This document shows positions 35,215 to 43,536 of a stretch of DNA of 48,590 nt, one piece after another; position 1 is the first letter of the stretch, and each line of letters opens with the position of its first letter. Below the pieces are notes generated by a model. That model saw nothing but the letters and a program-made list of their open reading frames with translations. It made no database searches and had not been told where the DNA came from. This DNA is from Cecembia lonarensis LW9 (GTDB lineage: Bacteria; Bacteroidota; Bacteroidia; Cytophagales; Cyclobacteriaceae): assembly GCF_000298295.1 (NCBI RefSeq), contig NZ_AMGM01000030.1, positions 1 through 48,590 of the forward strand, in the 5' to 3' direction. The translations under genes were made by a program, and so were the position numbers.

Positions 35215-37653
35215 ATGTTCAGATTTTTAAAATCATTGATGCTATTTCCAATAAGAAAAGTATTTCTAATACTTTTCTCGCTTTTTTGTTTCCTATTTTT
35301 TCAAATCGGTACCCAAGCGCAGCAGGCCATTTTAAGATATGCGGATACCCAATATAATTTGGAAAATTATTATCAGGCCGCAAAAGCTTACAAAAAAGCT
35401 TATAATAAGGATGCTAAATATGAAACTGCTGTCAAATTAGCCAATACATTGGAAAAGTTTGGTTCTTATGATGAGGCCTATGAATGGTGGACAATAGTAA
35501 TTGGCCACTCTGAATCTACTAAGCATAACTATTTACATTATCTGAACGCTGCACTTAAGATCCATAATTGGGAGGAAATAGATAAACTGTTGGAAAAAGG
35601 CGGTTATGCCTCCTCTGATTTCCCCGAATTGAATATTGATGGAATAAGAAAATTAGCTGAAAAATCACGCAACTTCAAATTGCTTCCTGTTGGAGAAATC
35701 AATTCTGATGCTTCTGAATTGGGAGTATCCTTTGACAAAAATGGAAATTTGCTTTTTTCAAGCGACAGGGGTGCAGTAGGTAATGGTAAGTCTATTCCAT
35801 CTCTGAGATTAGATGCCAAAAATGACATTTTTAGTAAAGACAAGAGCGAGTATAATGAGCGTGAATTTTATAAAATGTACAAGAAAAATTCAAAAGGGGA
35901 AGTTGCAGAGCTGACATCAGATTTGCAGAATGCTTTTCATGTCACTGATCCACATTATTTTCCTGAAAAGGAGCTTATTTTTTACACTGCTTTTGTAGCG
36001 AAAACAAAGGTCAGAAGAAGAAAAAATTTAGTGAATCATGCTGGAGTTTATTTTGGAAAAATAGATGAATTAGGAAAAATTAGGGATAGTAAACCTTTTC
36101 CATTTAATGACCACCTGGCTTTTGGTGTGATGAATCCCTATGTGGATAAGTCTACCAATAGGCTATATTTTGCCTCAGATATGCCTGGTGGACAAGGTGG
36201 TTTTGATATCTATTACTCTGAATTTGACGACAATTTGAATTTTTCAAAGCCAGTTAACCTTGGCCCAAAAATCAATACCCCGCAAAATGAAAGCCATCCC
36301 TCAATTTTTGGAGATAAACTCTATTTTGCCTCCCGCGGTCATATTGGTTTTGGAGGGATCGATCTTTTTGAAGCTGACTTTATTGAAGGAAATGTGGATA
36401 ATGTCCAAAATATGGGACTTCCTTACAATAGCAGTAGAGATGATTTCTTTTTTGTCATCGCTGAAAATGGGAATAAATATTTTACTTCTGATAGACTAGG
36501 TGGACAGGGATTGGATGATATATACACTATTGAAGAGTTAAATAAATTTCTGAAAGTTATTGTCGAAGATTGCAATGGGGAACCTATAAAGAATTATGAG
36601 GCACTTCTTGTGGATAACTCAGGAAACCCCGTCTCGACCTCCCAAAACAAAAAGGGAGATTTGATAGCAGAATTAGAACTGGAAAGTGAGTATTTACTAT
36701 CTCTTGGAAAAAAAGGTTACTTCAGCCTTAGCGACAGTACTTTGTCTACTCTTGGCTTTGAGGGAGATACTTTAGTTAGAAAGTACACCTTGACTGCCAT
36801 ACCTTATAAGTCCAAATTGTTTGCAGATAATATTTATTATGATTTTGATAAATCAGATATAAGAGATTCCGAAAAATCAACCCTTGAAAATATTGGAAAA
36901 CTGTTGATAGAAAATCCGCATACCGTATTGTATGTTAGTTCACATACCGATTCCAGAGGATCTAATGCTTATAATGATGCTTTGAGTGAGCGTAGGGCAC
37001 AAGCTGTCTATCAATATTTGGGAGAAAAAGGTATTGCCAGTGATAGAATCAAGCTGGAATGGTTTGGTGAAGCAAACTTGGCAAATAATTGTACAGATGG
37101 AGTTCCGTGTGCTGAAATAAATCATCAATTGAACAGAAGAAGTGAACTTGTCCTTTCAGCTTTTGCGGATGAAGACATGTCATATGAGCTTCCTGAGGTT
37201 GTGGATAATCCATGTGATTTCATGGCACAATATGATACGCCTTCTTATCAGAAAGAAGAGGAAAAAAATGTTGATAACTTAACTAAAAAGGAAACGGTTC
37301 AAGATTTACCTACTGTTTATTTTGATTTTGACCGGAGCGATCTAAAGTCTGTCCATCAAAAAGAATTGGATCAAGTCATTAATCAAATGAAAAGTAATCT
37401 TTCCCTTAATTTGATTGTTGAGGGACATACCGATCAGAGAGGAAGTGATGTGTATAACGAATATTTATCAGAGAAGCGGGCAAGATCAGTTGTGGATTAC
37501 CTGATCCAAAATGGTATTGATCGCAATAGGATTGAATATTCCTTTTATGGAGAACACCTTCCTACTAATGATTGCAGCATTAGGGGTTGTCCTGAGGTGT
37601 TGCATCAGGCAAACCGGCGCACAACATTAAAATGGAATAAAAATACCTACTAG
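35215..37653 (+). CDS. PorE-like OmpA-family protein with two OmpA domains
   Basis: An 812-residue envelope protein. N-terminal signal peptide/anchor (hydrophobic VFLILFSLFCFLFFQIG, then TQAQ), TPR-like helices (about 40-135), WD40-like PD40 beta-propeller repeats (about 155-440; LLFSSDRGAVGNG, RLYFASDMPGGQGGFDIYYSE, KLYFASRGHIGFGGIDLFEA, KYFTSDRLGGQGLDDIYTIEE), a carboxypeptidase-regulatory-like domain (about 450-525), then two OmpA C-terminal domains (about 535-650, VSSHTDSRGSNAYNDALSE; about 700-808, VEGHTDQRGSDVYNEYLSE). TPR-propeller-CRD-OmpA is the layout of PorE of type IX secretion; the second OmpA domain is extra and no lipobox is seen. Its probable role is to tie an outer-membrane machine to peptidoglycan. 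Confidence 0.9.
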   Translation: MFRFLKSLMLFPIRKVFLILFSLFCFLFFQIGTQAQQAILRYADTQYNLENYYQAAKAYKKAYNKDAKYETAVKLANTLEKFGSYDEAYEWWTIVIGHSESTKHNYLHYLNAALKIHNWEEIDKLLEKGGYASSDFPELNIDGIRKLAEKSRNFKLLPVGEINSDASELGVSFDKNGNLLFSSDRGAVGNGKSIPSLRLDAKNDIFSKDKSEYNEREFYKMYKKNSKGEVAELTSDLQNAFHVTDPHYFPEKELIFYTAFVAKTKVRRRKNLVNHAGVYFGKIDELGKIRDSKPFPFNDHLAFGVMNPYVDKSTNRLYFASDMPGGQGGFDIYYSEFDDNLNFSKPVNLGPKINTPQNESHPSIFGDKLYFASRGHIGFGGIDLFEADFIEGNVDNVQNMGLPYNSSRDDFFFVIAENGNKYFTSDRLGGQGLDDIYTIEELNKFLKVIVEDCNGEPIKNYEALLVDNSGNPVSTSQNKKGDLIAELELESEYLLSLGKKGYFSLSDSTLSTLGFEGDTLVRKYTLTAIPYKSKLFADNIYYDFDKSDIRDSEKSTLENIGKLLIENPHTVLYVSSHTDSRGSNAYNDALSERRAQAVYQYLGEKGIASDRIKLEWFGEANLANNCTDGVPCAEINHQLNRRSELVLSAFADEDMSYELPEVVDNPCDFMAQYDTPSYQKEEEKNVDNLTKKETVQDLPTVYFDFDRSDLKSVHQKELDQVINQMKSNLSLNLIVEGHTDQRGSDVYNEYLSEKRARSVVDYLIQNGIDRNRIEYSFYGEHLPTNDCSIRGCPEVLHQANRRTTLKWNKNTY

Positions 37654-37658
37654 TACCA

Positions 37659-37928
37659 ATGGTTTCTTTCGCTCGGAATCTGCAACCTAAACTTCAGTAT
37701 GCGATTGGAGGGGGCGCTACTATTGATGGCAACAACCTGCTATGGGGTCTCAAAATGAGCAATGAGCTTAACTACAGATTAGGAAAGAGAACCTCTCTGA
37801 ATGCCGGACTCTCCTTTTATCAATCTCTTGGAAATCTTGAAAATAGAGCCGTCAATGTTTTTGCAGAAAGTATTGATCAATCTTCAGGTATTTTTTATCT
37901 GAGATATTCAATTTTTAACATGATTTAA
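37659..37928 (+). pseudogene. short ORF resembling the end of an outer-membrane beta-barrel protein
   Basis: An 89-residue frame starting ATG 37659, 5 bp after the OmpA gene stop. Alternating polar/hydrophobic segments (LQYAIGGGATI, LWGLKMSNELNYRLG, TSLNAGLSFYQSL) and the aromatic end GIFYLRYSIF look like beta-barrel strands with a C-terminal barrel signal. It has no signal peptide, so alone it could not reach the outer membrane. The OmpA gene is often paired with a PorP/SprF-type barrel gene in Bacteroidota, so this may be the remnant of such a partner. A real small protein cannot be excluded. Confidence 0.45.
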
Positions 37929-38128
37929 TCATCAGGATATTTATCCACATTCTGAATGTTGATTCAAGTAATTGAATATTGAGTTACATCCTTTCCAAAG
38001 TTTAATCCCACCAATCAAAATCAATCCAAAGCCCTTGAGGAAATTAGGAATAGGAAATATTTGTAATCTTATCTAAATTCAGCTGATGAGCATTTAGTTT
38101 CTCAAAACCTATTTCAACCCATTAACCT

Positions 38129-39961
38129 ATGAAAAAGTATTTTCTGATTGGGCTTATCTTTTGTTTGAGTGTATATCAAGCAAAGGCCCAAATTGGTACC
38201 AAGGAACGCATCAAAGTCTACAGTGCAGCCTTAGAAGGCAACCTGATCGGTGACCCGGCTGAAAGGGAAGTAACGGTCTATCTTCCTCCTTCCTATCAAA
38301 AAAACCCTGAAAACCGCTTTCCTGTCCTGTACATGCTTCATGGATTTACAGATACCGACTCCCAATGGTTTGGCTGGGAGGAACACTGGATCAACCTTCA
38401 AACCGTCATTGAACAATCTCTGGCTGAAGGGCTTTCCAAAGAAATGATCGTCGTGATGCCCAATGCCTATAACCGTTTCAAAGGCAGTATGTATGCAAGT
38501 TCGGCTACGATAGGTGACTGGGAAACCTTCGTTACCAAGGAACTGGTGCAATTTATTGATGCCAATTACCGCACCTTGGCCCATAAGAACAGTCGCGGGT
38601 TGGCCGGGCATTCTATGGGAGGGTATGGCACTTTACGCTTGGGTATGAAATATCCGGAAGTCTATGCCGCTATTTATGTCCTTAGCCCCTGCTGCATGGA
38701 TGGAGGGGCCAACACAAATGCAGAATTAATGGCCAAGTTGGAGGCATTTACACCTGAGCAATTGGAAGGAGCCAATTTCTTTGAAATTGCGACATTGGCT
38801 ACTTCTGCTGCTTTTGCACCAAACCCACAAAACCCACCTTTTTACCTTGACCTTCCGGCAAAAAATGGTGAACCACGACAGGAGGTGATCAACAAGATCA
38901 TCGCCAACCGGACCTTGAACTTTGTGGATCAATACATCCTAAACCTTAAAAAGCTTAAGGCCATCGCTTTGGATGCAGGATTACAGGATAGGGGAATCAG
39001 TGAAGCCACCAAATCCCTTCATGAAATATTGGAATCATACCAAATCCCACATTTCTATGAAAGTTATGAAGGGGATCACCTCAATCGTATTGCAGAAAGG
39101 ATTCAAACGCTGACGCTTCCCTTTTTCTCCAAGAACCTGGTATTCCAAAGTACCCTTTCCGAAATCATCGAAAATGGTGGCACCGGAGATTACCCTGCTA
39201 TCATGGCGACCGAAGCTTCTCTCCCCACGCATACTGTGTTTAAGCCTCAGGATCTGACTCAATTTGGTCAAAAAATCAAGCTCCCCATCATCGCATGGGG
39301 AAATGGAGCCTGCTTCGATTCGCCATTTGAGCATGTCAATTTCCTTAATGAAGTTGCCTCTCATGGATTTTTAGTGGTAGCTATTGGTAACATGCCCAAG
39401 CAAACTGATGTCCGGTCCAAATCCCAAAAATTATTGGATGCGATAGATTGGGCAATGGCACAGAACGCTGACCCAAACAGTCCTTACTACCAAAAACTGG
39501 ACACGGGAAAAATTGCCGTCAGCGGTATGTCCTGCGGAGGACTTCAGACGCTTGAGGTGGCAGGAGACCCGAGAATTACTACCATTGGCGTCTTCAACAG
39601 CGGGGTACTGCCCAATCCAGGTGCCGGGATGCCAGGCATGCCACAGGTGACCAAAGATCAGCTGAATAGCATCAAAGTTCCTACACTTTATCTTTTGGGA
39701 GGAGAGTCGGATATTGCCTATGGCAATGGGATGGATGACTTTAATCGGATCAACCATGTCCCGGTTTTTGTTGGTAACCTTGATGTTGGTCATGGCGGGA
39801 CTTATGCACAACCTTTTGGAGGAGATTATGCCATTGTTGCTACCCAATGGTACAATTGGCAGCTCAAAGGGGATAAGGAAGCAGGGAAGCTATTCACAGG
39901 CAAAAAACCGGGAATATCTAAGTTAGAGGGTTGGAACTGGGACAAGAAGAATATGGATTAA
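38129..39961 (+). CDS. secreted protein with two alpha/beta-hydrolase (esterase) domains
   Basis: A 610-residue exported protein (signal [21 protein letters not shown]). The first hydrolase domain (about 25-330) is of the putative-esterase type: [12 protein letters not shown], nucleophile in [16 protein letters not shown], and His in [13 protein letters not shown]. The second (about 355-600) is dienelactone-hydrolase/chlorophyllase-like: [14 protein letters not shown], nucleophile region [16 protein letters not shown], Asp in [10 protein letters not shown] and His in VGHGGTY. Such tandem esterases often act on plant or algal polymers or their acyl groups; the substrate is not known. It overlaps the convergent acr3 gene by 4 bp. 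ATG at 38129. Confidence 0.88.
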   Translation: MKKYFLIGLIFCLSVYQAKAQIGTKERIKVYSAALEGNLIGDPAEREVTVYLPPSYQKNPENRFPVLYMLHGFTDTDSQWFGWEEHWINLQTVIEQSLAEGLSKEMIVVMPNAYNRFKGSMYASSATIGDWETFVTKELVQFIDANYRTLAHKNSRGLAGHSMGGYGTLRLGMKYPEVYAAIYVLSPCCMDGGANTNAELMAKLEAFTPEQLEGANFFEIATLATSAAFAPNPQNPPFYLDLPAKNGEPRQEVINKIIANRTLNFVDQYILNLKKLKAIALDAGLQDRGISEATKSLHEILESYQIPHFYESYEGDHLNRIAERIQTLTLPFFSKNLVFQSTLSEIIENGGTGDYPAIMATEASLPTHTVFKPQDLTQFGQKIKLPIIAWGNGACFDSPFEHVNFLNEVASHGFLVVAIGNMPKQTDVRSKSQKLLDAIDWAMAQNADPNSPYYQKLDTGKIAVSGMSCGGLQTLEVAGDPRITTIGVFNSGVLPNPGAGMPGMPQVTKDQLNSIKVPTLYLLGGESDIAYGNGMDDFNRINHVPVFVGNLDVGHGGTYAQPFGGDYAIVATQWYNWQLKGDKEAGKLFTGKKPGISKLEGWNWDKKNMD

Positions 39962-40986
39962 TATTTCCACTTATTCGCCAGACTCACCAGGTGCAGCATC
40001 ACCGGCACTTCTACCAAAACACCCACTACCGTGACCAATGCAGCTGGACTGTCCAAACCAAAAAGGGCGATTGCAACCGCCACGGCCAGTTCAAAGAAAT
40101 TGCTGGCCCCGATCATGGATGCCGGTGCACAGACCGCATGCCTGAGGTTTAATTTCCTTCCTCCATACCATGCCAAAAAGAAGATAAAATAAGTTTGGAT
40201 GATCAGGGGTATGGCGATCAAAATAATGATCAGTGGATTATTCAGGATATTGGGCCCTTGAAATGCGAAAAGCAAGATCAAAGTCAGTAACAAAGCAACG
40301 ACACTCACCGGTTTGAATTTTGGCAGGAATTCAGATTTGAACCATTCCTCCCCTTTTTTGGCAATCAGGCTTTTATTGGTTATCACACCTGCTACCAAGG
40401 GTATGACAACAAAGATGACCACGGAAGCCACTAAAGTTTCATAAGGAACAGTCACATTGGTAATTCCTAGAAGCAAACCCACCAAAGGGACAAAGGCCAC
40501 CAATATGATCAGATCATTGACAGATACCTGCACCAGGGTATAGTTAGGGTCCCCATCGGTAAGGTAGGACCATACAAATACCATGGCCGTACAAGGGGCG
40601 ACGCCCAGTAATATCGCACCAGCAATATATTCCCCGGCCATGTCCGGTTCAATGTAGGCCGAATAGAGTTGGTCAAAGAAAATCCAAGCGAAAAAAGCCA
40701 TGGTGAATGGTTTGATCAGCCAGTTGATCACTAAAGTCCAGACAATACCCTTTGGAGCTTTACCAATACCTTTGATGCTTCCAAAATCGATCTGCAACAT
40801 CATCGGATAGATCATCAGCCAGATCAATATAGCAATGGGCAAATTGACATTGTAAATTTCTAAATCAGACAGTACCGAGATATCATCCCCAGCCAAATGA
40901 CCGATTAGGATTCCAACTCCAATACATAAAGCAACCCATAAGGTCAGGTATTTTTCGAAGAAGGCTATTTTTTTGGTTTCTGACAT
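39958..40986 (-). CDS. acr3: ACR3-type arsenite efflux transporter
   Basis: A 342-residue membrane protein with about ten helices, of the ACR3 class that expels arsenite. Key features: [19 protein letters not shown] with the conserved Cys132 in helix 4, and the signature [27 protein letters not shown] in the late helices (conserved Glu). It is the last gene of the arsR - DUF6428 - arsC - acr3 series, but 230 bp of repeat DNA separates it from arsC. The stop codons overlap with those of the convergent esterase gene by 4 bp. ATG at 40986. Confidence 0.94.
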   Translation of the reverse strand: MSETKKIAFFEKYLTLWVALCIGVGILIGHLAGDDISVLSDLEIYNVNLPIAILIWLMIYPMMLQIDFGSIKGIGKAPKGIVWTLVINWLIKPFTMAFFAWIFFDQLYSAYIEPDMAGEYIAGAILLGVAPCTAMVFVWSYLTDGDPNYTLVQVSVNDLIILVAFVPLVGLLLGITNVTVPYETLVASVVIFVVIPLVAGVITNKSLIAKKGEEWFKSEFLPKFKPVSVVALLLTLILLFAFQGPNILNNPLIIILIAIPLIIQTYFIFFLAWYGGRKLNLRHAVCAPASMIGASNFFELAVAVAIALFGLDSPAALVTVVGVLVEVPVMLHLVSLANKWKY

Positions 40987-41007
40987 TTTATTCCAATTGA
41001 TATATTT

Positions 41008-41220
41008 TAGAAATAAGGTTGATATAAAATTGAAATATGGTAGAAATAGGATAGAAATGAGATTGATGTATCTCGGAAATAAAGTAGAAATATGATTGAA
41101 ATACTGTAGAAATATGGTTTATCCCTATTTCGGCGAACTTGTTTTCTGATGGGTGGAGCCATATCTCTATTTATTTCGCCGAAGGCATATTTCAATTGTA
41201 TTTCAATCAGTATATTTCAC
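41008..41220. repeat. degenerate 10-12 bp arrays in inverted arrangement (acr3-arsC gap)
   Basis: 41008-41117 is made of about ten imperfect units such as TAGAAATATGG, TTGAAATATGG and TAGAAATAGGA. From about 41158 to 41220 the opposite type follows (CATATTTCAAT, TATTTCAATCAG, TATATTTCAC). Between them are two 9-mers in perfect inversion, TTCGGCGAA (41129-41137) and TTCGCCGAA (41175-41183). The end overlaps the arsC stop codon. Confidence 0.7.
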
Positions 41221-41828
41221 TTTTTAATTTTTGAAAAGACATATAGCATCTCCGACGCTATCTGCAAAGATCGTGTATCATACATCTCAGCCTCCTTTTC
41301 CGTATCATCAAAGGCTTTTGGATCTTCATAGCGCACAGGGATTCTGGCTTCCGCACCGGGAATAAATGGGCAGTTTTCATCTGCATGGGAACAGGTCATT
41401 ACTGCTGCGAACCCTTTCGGAGCATTGGCAGGATCGTCATAGACTTTGCTGAAAGTAACAATGGGATCCTCATCATCTGAAAAGAAAACAAAGTATTTGG
41501 GATTTCCATTTCCTTCTTTGCTTACCTTGAATCCAAACCTTTGGATAGAGGCCACGGCCCTTTCATTGAAGGCAGTTACTTCCACTCCACCAGAATAGGA
41601 GTTGATGTCTATGCCATGGTAAGCCGCTGCTACCTTTCCCCAAATCTGAGAGAATTGGCTCCTGCGGGAATTGTGGGTACAAATAAAATTCAGGTTGATT
41701 TCCCGATTCTGATCGACTTTTTGCTGGACATAGTCAATAAGCACTTGAAGAACATCTTTGCGTTCTTCAGCTATCGGCAGCGCCTGCGCTTGCTCGATGT
41801 AGGATTGGAGGGTTGGGTATAGATTCAT
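41217..41828 (-). CDS. low-molecular-weight phosphatase-like arsenate reductase
   Basis: A 203-residue protein of the thioredoxin-type arsenate reductase / LMW protein-tyrosine phosphatase fold. The loop FICTHNSRRSQFSQIW holds the CX5R motif; a second cysteine pair region MTCSHADENCPFIPGAEARIPVRYEDP is the typical C-terminal half. It reduces arsenate to arsenite for export by Acr3, inferred from context. ATG 41828 is chosen; the frame stays open to 41870, but that part is only heptad repeat DNA. Confidence 0.9.
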   Translation of the reverse strand: MNLYPTLQSYIEQAQALPIAEERKDVLQVLIDYVQQKVDQNREINLNFICTHNSRRSQFSQIWGKVAAAYHGIDINSYSGGVEVTAFNERAVASIQRFGFKVSKEGNGNPKYFVFFSDDEDPIVTFSKVYDDPANAPKGFAAVMTCSHADENCPFIPGAEARIPVRYEDPKAFDDTEKEAEMYDTRSLQIASEMLYVFSKIKK

Positions 41829-41835
41829 TTCTTTA

Positions 41836-42062
41836 GAGTCAAGAGGCAAGAAGCAAGAATCAAGACGCAAGTAATGCGACGCTTGAGTCGAGACTTATCT
41901 CATCCTGAAATAACCTGATTTTTTTTAAGAATAATTTTCTTATTTACACGCACCTAATATATCGCTAAGGTATATTTCAACTTTATTTCGCGCTAGCATA
42001 TTTCATCTATTTCCTTTCGCTTCTAGTCCCTGTCTTGTATCTTATGTCTTGATTCTTGCATC
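41836..42062. repeat. heptad arrays D and E flanking a TATTTCA-type stretch (arsC-DUF6428 gap)
   Basis: Array D: GAGTCAA, GAGGCAA, GAAGCAA, GAATCAA, GACGCAA in register at 41836-41870, 7 bp upstream of the arsC start. Array E, inverted type: TCGCTTC and TAGTCCC (42017-42030), a 4-base break, then TTGTATC, TTATGTC, TTGATTC, TTGCATC (42035-42062), 4 bp from the DUF6428 gene stop. Between them, 41969-42010 holds units of the other family (TATATTTCAAC, TTTATTTCGC, ATATTTCATC). Confidence 0.78.
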
Positions 42063-42066
42063 TTTA

Positions 42067-42609
42067 TCAACAGCAGCCCGATCCAGGTTCACAGCTATTC
42101 GCTGCCTGAAGGGAGGCAAGTGAAACACGGATTTTTGGTTTTTCCGAAACAGGTCCACAGCAAGCAGCTGCTTTTTCCTCGGGTGTGGTAGCTCTGTCCT
42201 TGGCTTTGCAGGTGGTCTGATCAGGCGTGAGTTGTACGATCAGGGCATTACCTGTATCCTTGATGTTATGAACAGGTAATATGGCTGTCGGGAATACTGA
42301 ATTTCCATATTCAAATTTGATATCAGTATTAGGATAGGTTTCCCTCACACGATTGACCACTTCAAAGATTTTCAGTGCCTTAGTGGTGTCTACGGCGTGA
42401 TCAGGCTCGGGAATTTCATTTTCCCACAACTGCACATGCACTTCTGACCATTGGTTGCGGATACCTCCACAGTCTACGGTGTCAAAGTTCACGTTTTTGA
42501 TTTCGGTAATATGGTAATCTGTTCGGACATATTGCCCAGCCTGGTATTCGAAGAAAAGCGCCTTTTCTGGGTTTTCTTGAAGGATGTTGGTGAATTCTTT
42601 TGTTTTCAT
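42067..42609 (-). CDS. DUF6428 family protein of arsenic operons
   Basis: A 180-residue soluble protein that in Bacteroidota regularly follows arsR; function not established. It opens MKTKEFTNILQENPEKALFFEY, with TEIKNVNFDTVDCGGIRNQWSEVHVQLWEN as the core. The C-terminal third is rich in cysteine: TCKAKDRAT, AACCGPVSEKP and the final NSCEPGSGCC, which suggests binding of soft metal(loid)s such as arsenite. It lies between arsR and arsC. ATG at 42609. Confidence 0.85.
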   Translation of the reverse strand: MKTKEFTNILQENPEKALFFEYQAGQYVRTDYHITEIKNVNFDTVDCGGIRNQWSEVHVQLWENEIPEPDHAVDTTKALKIFEVVNRVRETYPNTDIKFEYGNSVFPTAILPVHNIKDTGNALIVQLTPDQTTCKAKDRATTPEEKAAACCGPVSEKPKIRVSLASLQAANSCEPGSGCC

Positions 42610-42622
42610 TTGTTTGTGGTTT

Positions 42623-42657
42623 AAACCTTTGAGGTCTTTTTTTGACCTCGAAGGTTT
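42623..42657. terminator. hairpin, 14-bp arms with T7 loop
   Basis: AAACCTTTGAGGTC (42623-42636), seven T, then GACCTCGAAGGTTT (42644-42657), 13 of 14 pairs. It lies between arsR and the DUF6428 gene and could attenuate or end transcription. The arms are related in sequence to the second hairpin at 42714. Confidence 0.55.
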
Positions 42658-42713
42658 TCAAGATTGGATAAAGATTTTAGTCTTTTCTGATTTAAATAAT
42701 CTTTGTCGAAATT

Positions 42714-42746
42714 AAACCTTCGAGGTTTTAAAAACCTCAAAGGTTT
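42714..42746. terminator. hairpin overlapping the arsR stop
   Basis: Arms AAACCTTCGAGGTTTT (42714-42729) and AAAACCTCAAAGGTTT (42731-42746) with one mismatch; it covers the last base pairs of arsR. Together with the first hairpin it forms a pair of AAACCTT-AGG-type inverted repeats, 57 bp apart. Confidence 0.55.
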
Positions 42747-43074
42747 AGCAGCATCCCGAAATCTTCGGAAAACCACTGAATAAATCTTGGAATAAATTCT
42801 GAACTTCAGCCCAACGGATAGGGTCAATACAATAGTTGACAGAAACTCCTTCTATACTGCCTTTAATCAGGCCGATTTCCTTGAGTTCACGTAGATGCTG
42901 GGAGATGGTGGCTTGGGCCAGTCCGAGTTCCTGCACCAAATCCCCATTGATACAAGAGTTGGCCTGGATCAAATATTCAAGAATGGCGATGCGCGCAGGA
43001 TGAGCAAAGACTTTGGCGATTTTCGCCAGTTCGTTTTGCTGGTCGGTGAAGAGATCTGTTTTGGTAACACCCAT
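42745..43074 (-). CDS. arsR: ArsR-family arsenic-responsive repressor
   Basis: A 109-residue winged-helix repressor: AKVFAHPARIAILEYLI, recognition helix GLAQATISQHLRELKEIGLIKGS, and wing GVSVNYCIDP. Cysteines at NSCINGD, NYCID and the C-terminal SGCC are candidates for As(III) binding; the classic CVC of helix alpha-3 is not seen, so the sensor site is of a different type. It heads the ars operon. ATG at 43074. Confidence 0.92.
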   Translation of the reverse strand: MGVTKTDLFTDQQNELAKIAKVFAHPARIAILEYLIQANSCINGDLVQELGLAQATISQHLRELKEIGLIKGSIEGVSVNYCIDPIRWAEVQNLFQDLFSGFPKISGCC

Positions 43075-43087
43075 GTGGAGACAGTTA

Positions 43088-43173
43088 GAGATTAGAAGCG
43101 AGAAGCGAGCCCTTCGACAGGCTCAGGGACCGAGATTTGAATTTAGATACAAGAATCAAGAGGCAAGAGACAA
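43088..43173. repeat. heptad array F with REP-like palindrome
   Basis: GAGATTA, GAAGCGA, GAAGCGA at 43088-43108, then CCCTTCGACAGGCTCAGGG (43110-43128, a CCCTTCGAC...CAGGG motif resembling dispersed REP-like repeats), then GATACAA, GAATCAA, GAGGCAA, GAGACAA at 43146-43173. The gap upstream of arsR (43075-43536) also holds TATTTC-type units at about 43230-43320 with GCGAAGCTTGTCTCGG and AGCCATATTTCAT, resembling the acr3-arsC gap. An open frame across it (43221-43619) is not considered a gene. Confidence 0.7.
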
Positions 43174-43424
43174 GATGGAAATAGTAAGTTGCCCATATCC
43201 CACCTATTTATGAAAGGCTGATGAAAGCCATATTTCAACCGTGTTTCGGCCTAGGCGTATTTCTACCTTATTTCAATTTCACTTTGCGAAGCTTGTCTCG
43301 GCAAAGCCATATTTCATTCATTATTACATCGCAATATTACGATAAATTGGCGTTAGAAACCAAGTCCATCCAATCATTTTTTCATCTATTTTTTTATTAC
43401 CACATTTCTTTTCATATTTGCAAT

Positions 43425-43447
43425 AAAGTTGCAAATAAGGCGGGGTT
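43425..43447. promoter_or_regulatory. Fur/Zur-box-like palindrome upstream of cobW 1
   Basis: A perfect 9-5-9 inverted repeat: TATTTGCAA, spacer TAAAG, TTGCAAATA, 89 bp upstream of the cobW start. Fur-family operators are commonly 19-23 bp palindromes. A related sequence, GCAACAAAGTTGC, is in front of the second cobW gene; aligned over 23 bp, 16 positions agree. Zinc control is inferred. Confidence 0.6.
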
Positions 43448-43536
43448 TGATATGAATGAAACTAAATTAATGATCAAGCTCTGTTTATGCAGTTTTGTTA
43501 ATCAATTGATTCCCTACTTTTCTTGCCAATCAAATC

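Larger units (their letters stand above)
25414..37949. other. cluster of 15 exact DnaA boxes (candidate origin zone)
   Basis: Exact TTATCCACA (or its complement TGTGGATAA) starts at 25414, 26524, 27621, 29256, 29681, 30074, 33288, 33880, 34333, 35083, 36141, 36393, 36609, 37200 and 37941. None was found in the other 36 kb. With 60 per cent AT, about 0.15 copies would be expected in 12.5 kb. Twelve are inside genes and are read in different frames (for example VIH, LWI, LST, VDN/VDK), so protein constraint does not explain them. The zone straddles the change from minus-strand genes to plus-strand genes at 30.7 kb. Known biology: DnaA boxes cluster at oriC and at DnaA-titrating sites. Origin function is inferred. 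Confidence 0.65.

Noticed and set aside
41829-41870. Upstream extension of the arsC-like gene
   Set aside because: The added codons are heptad repeat array D, not family sequence.
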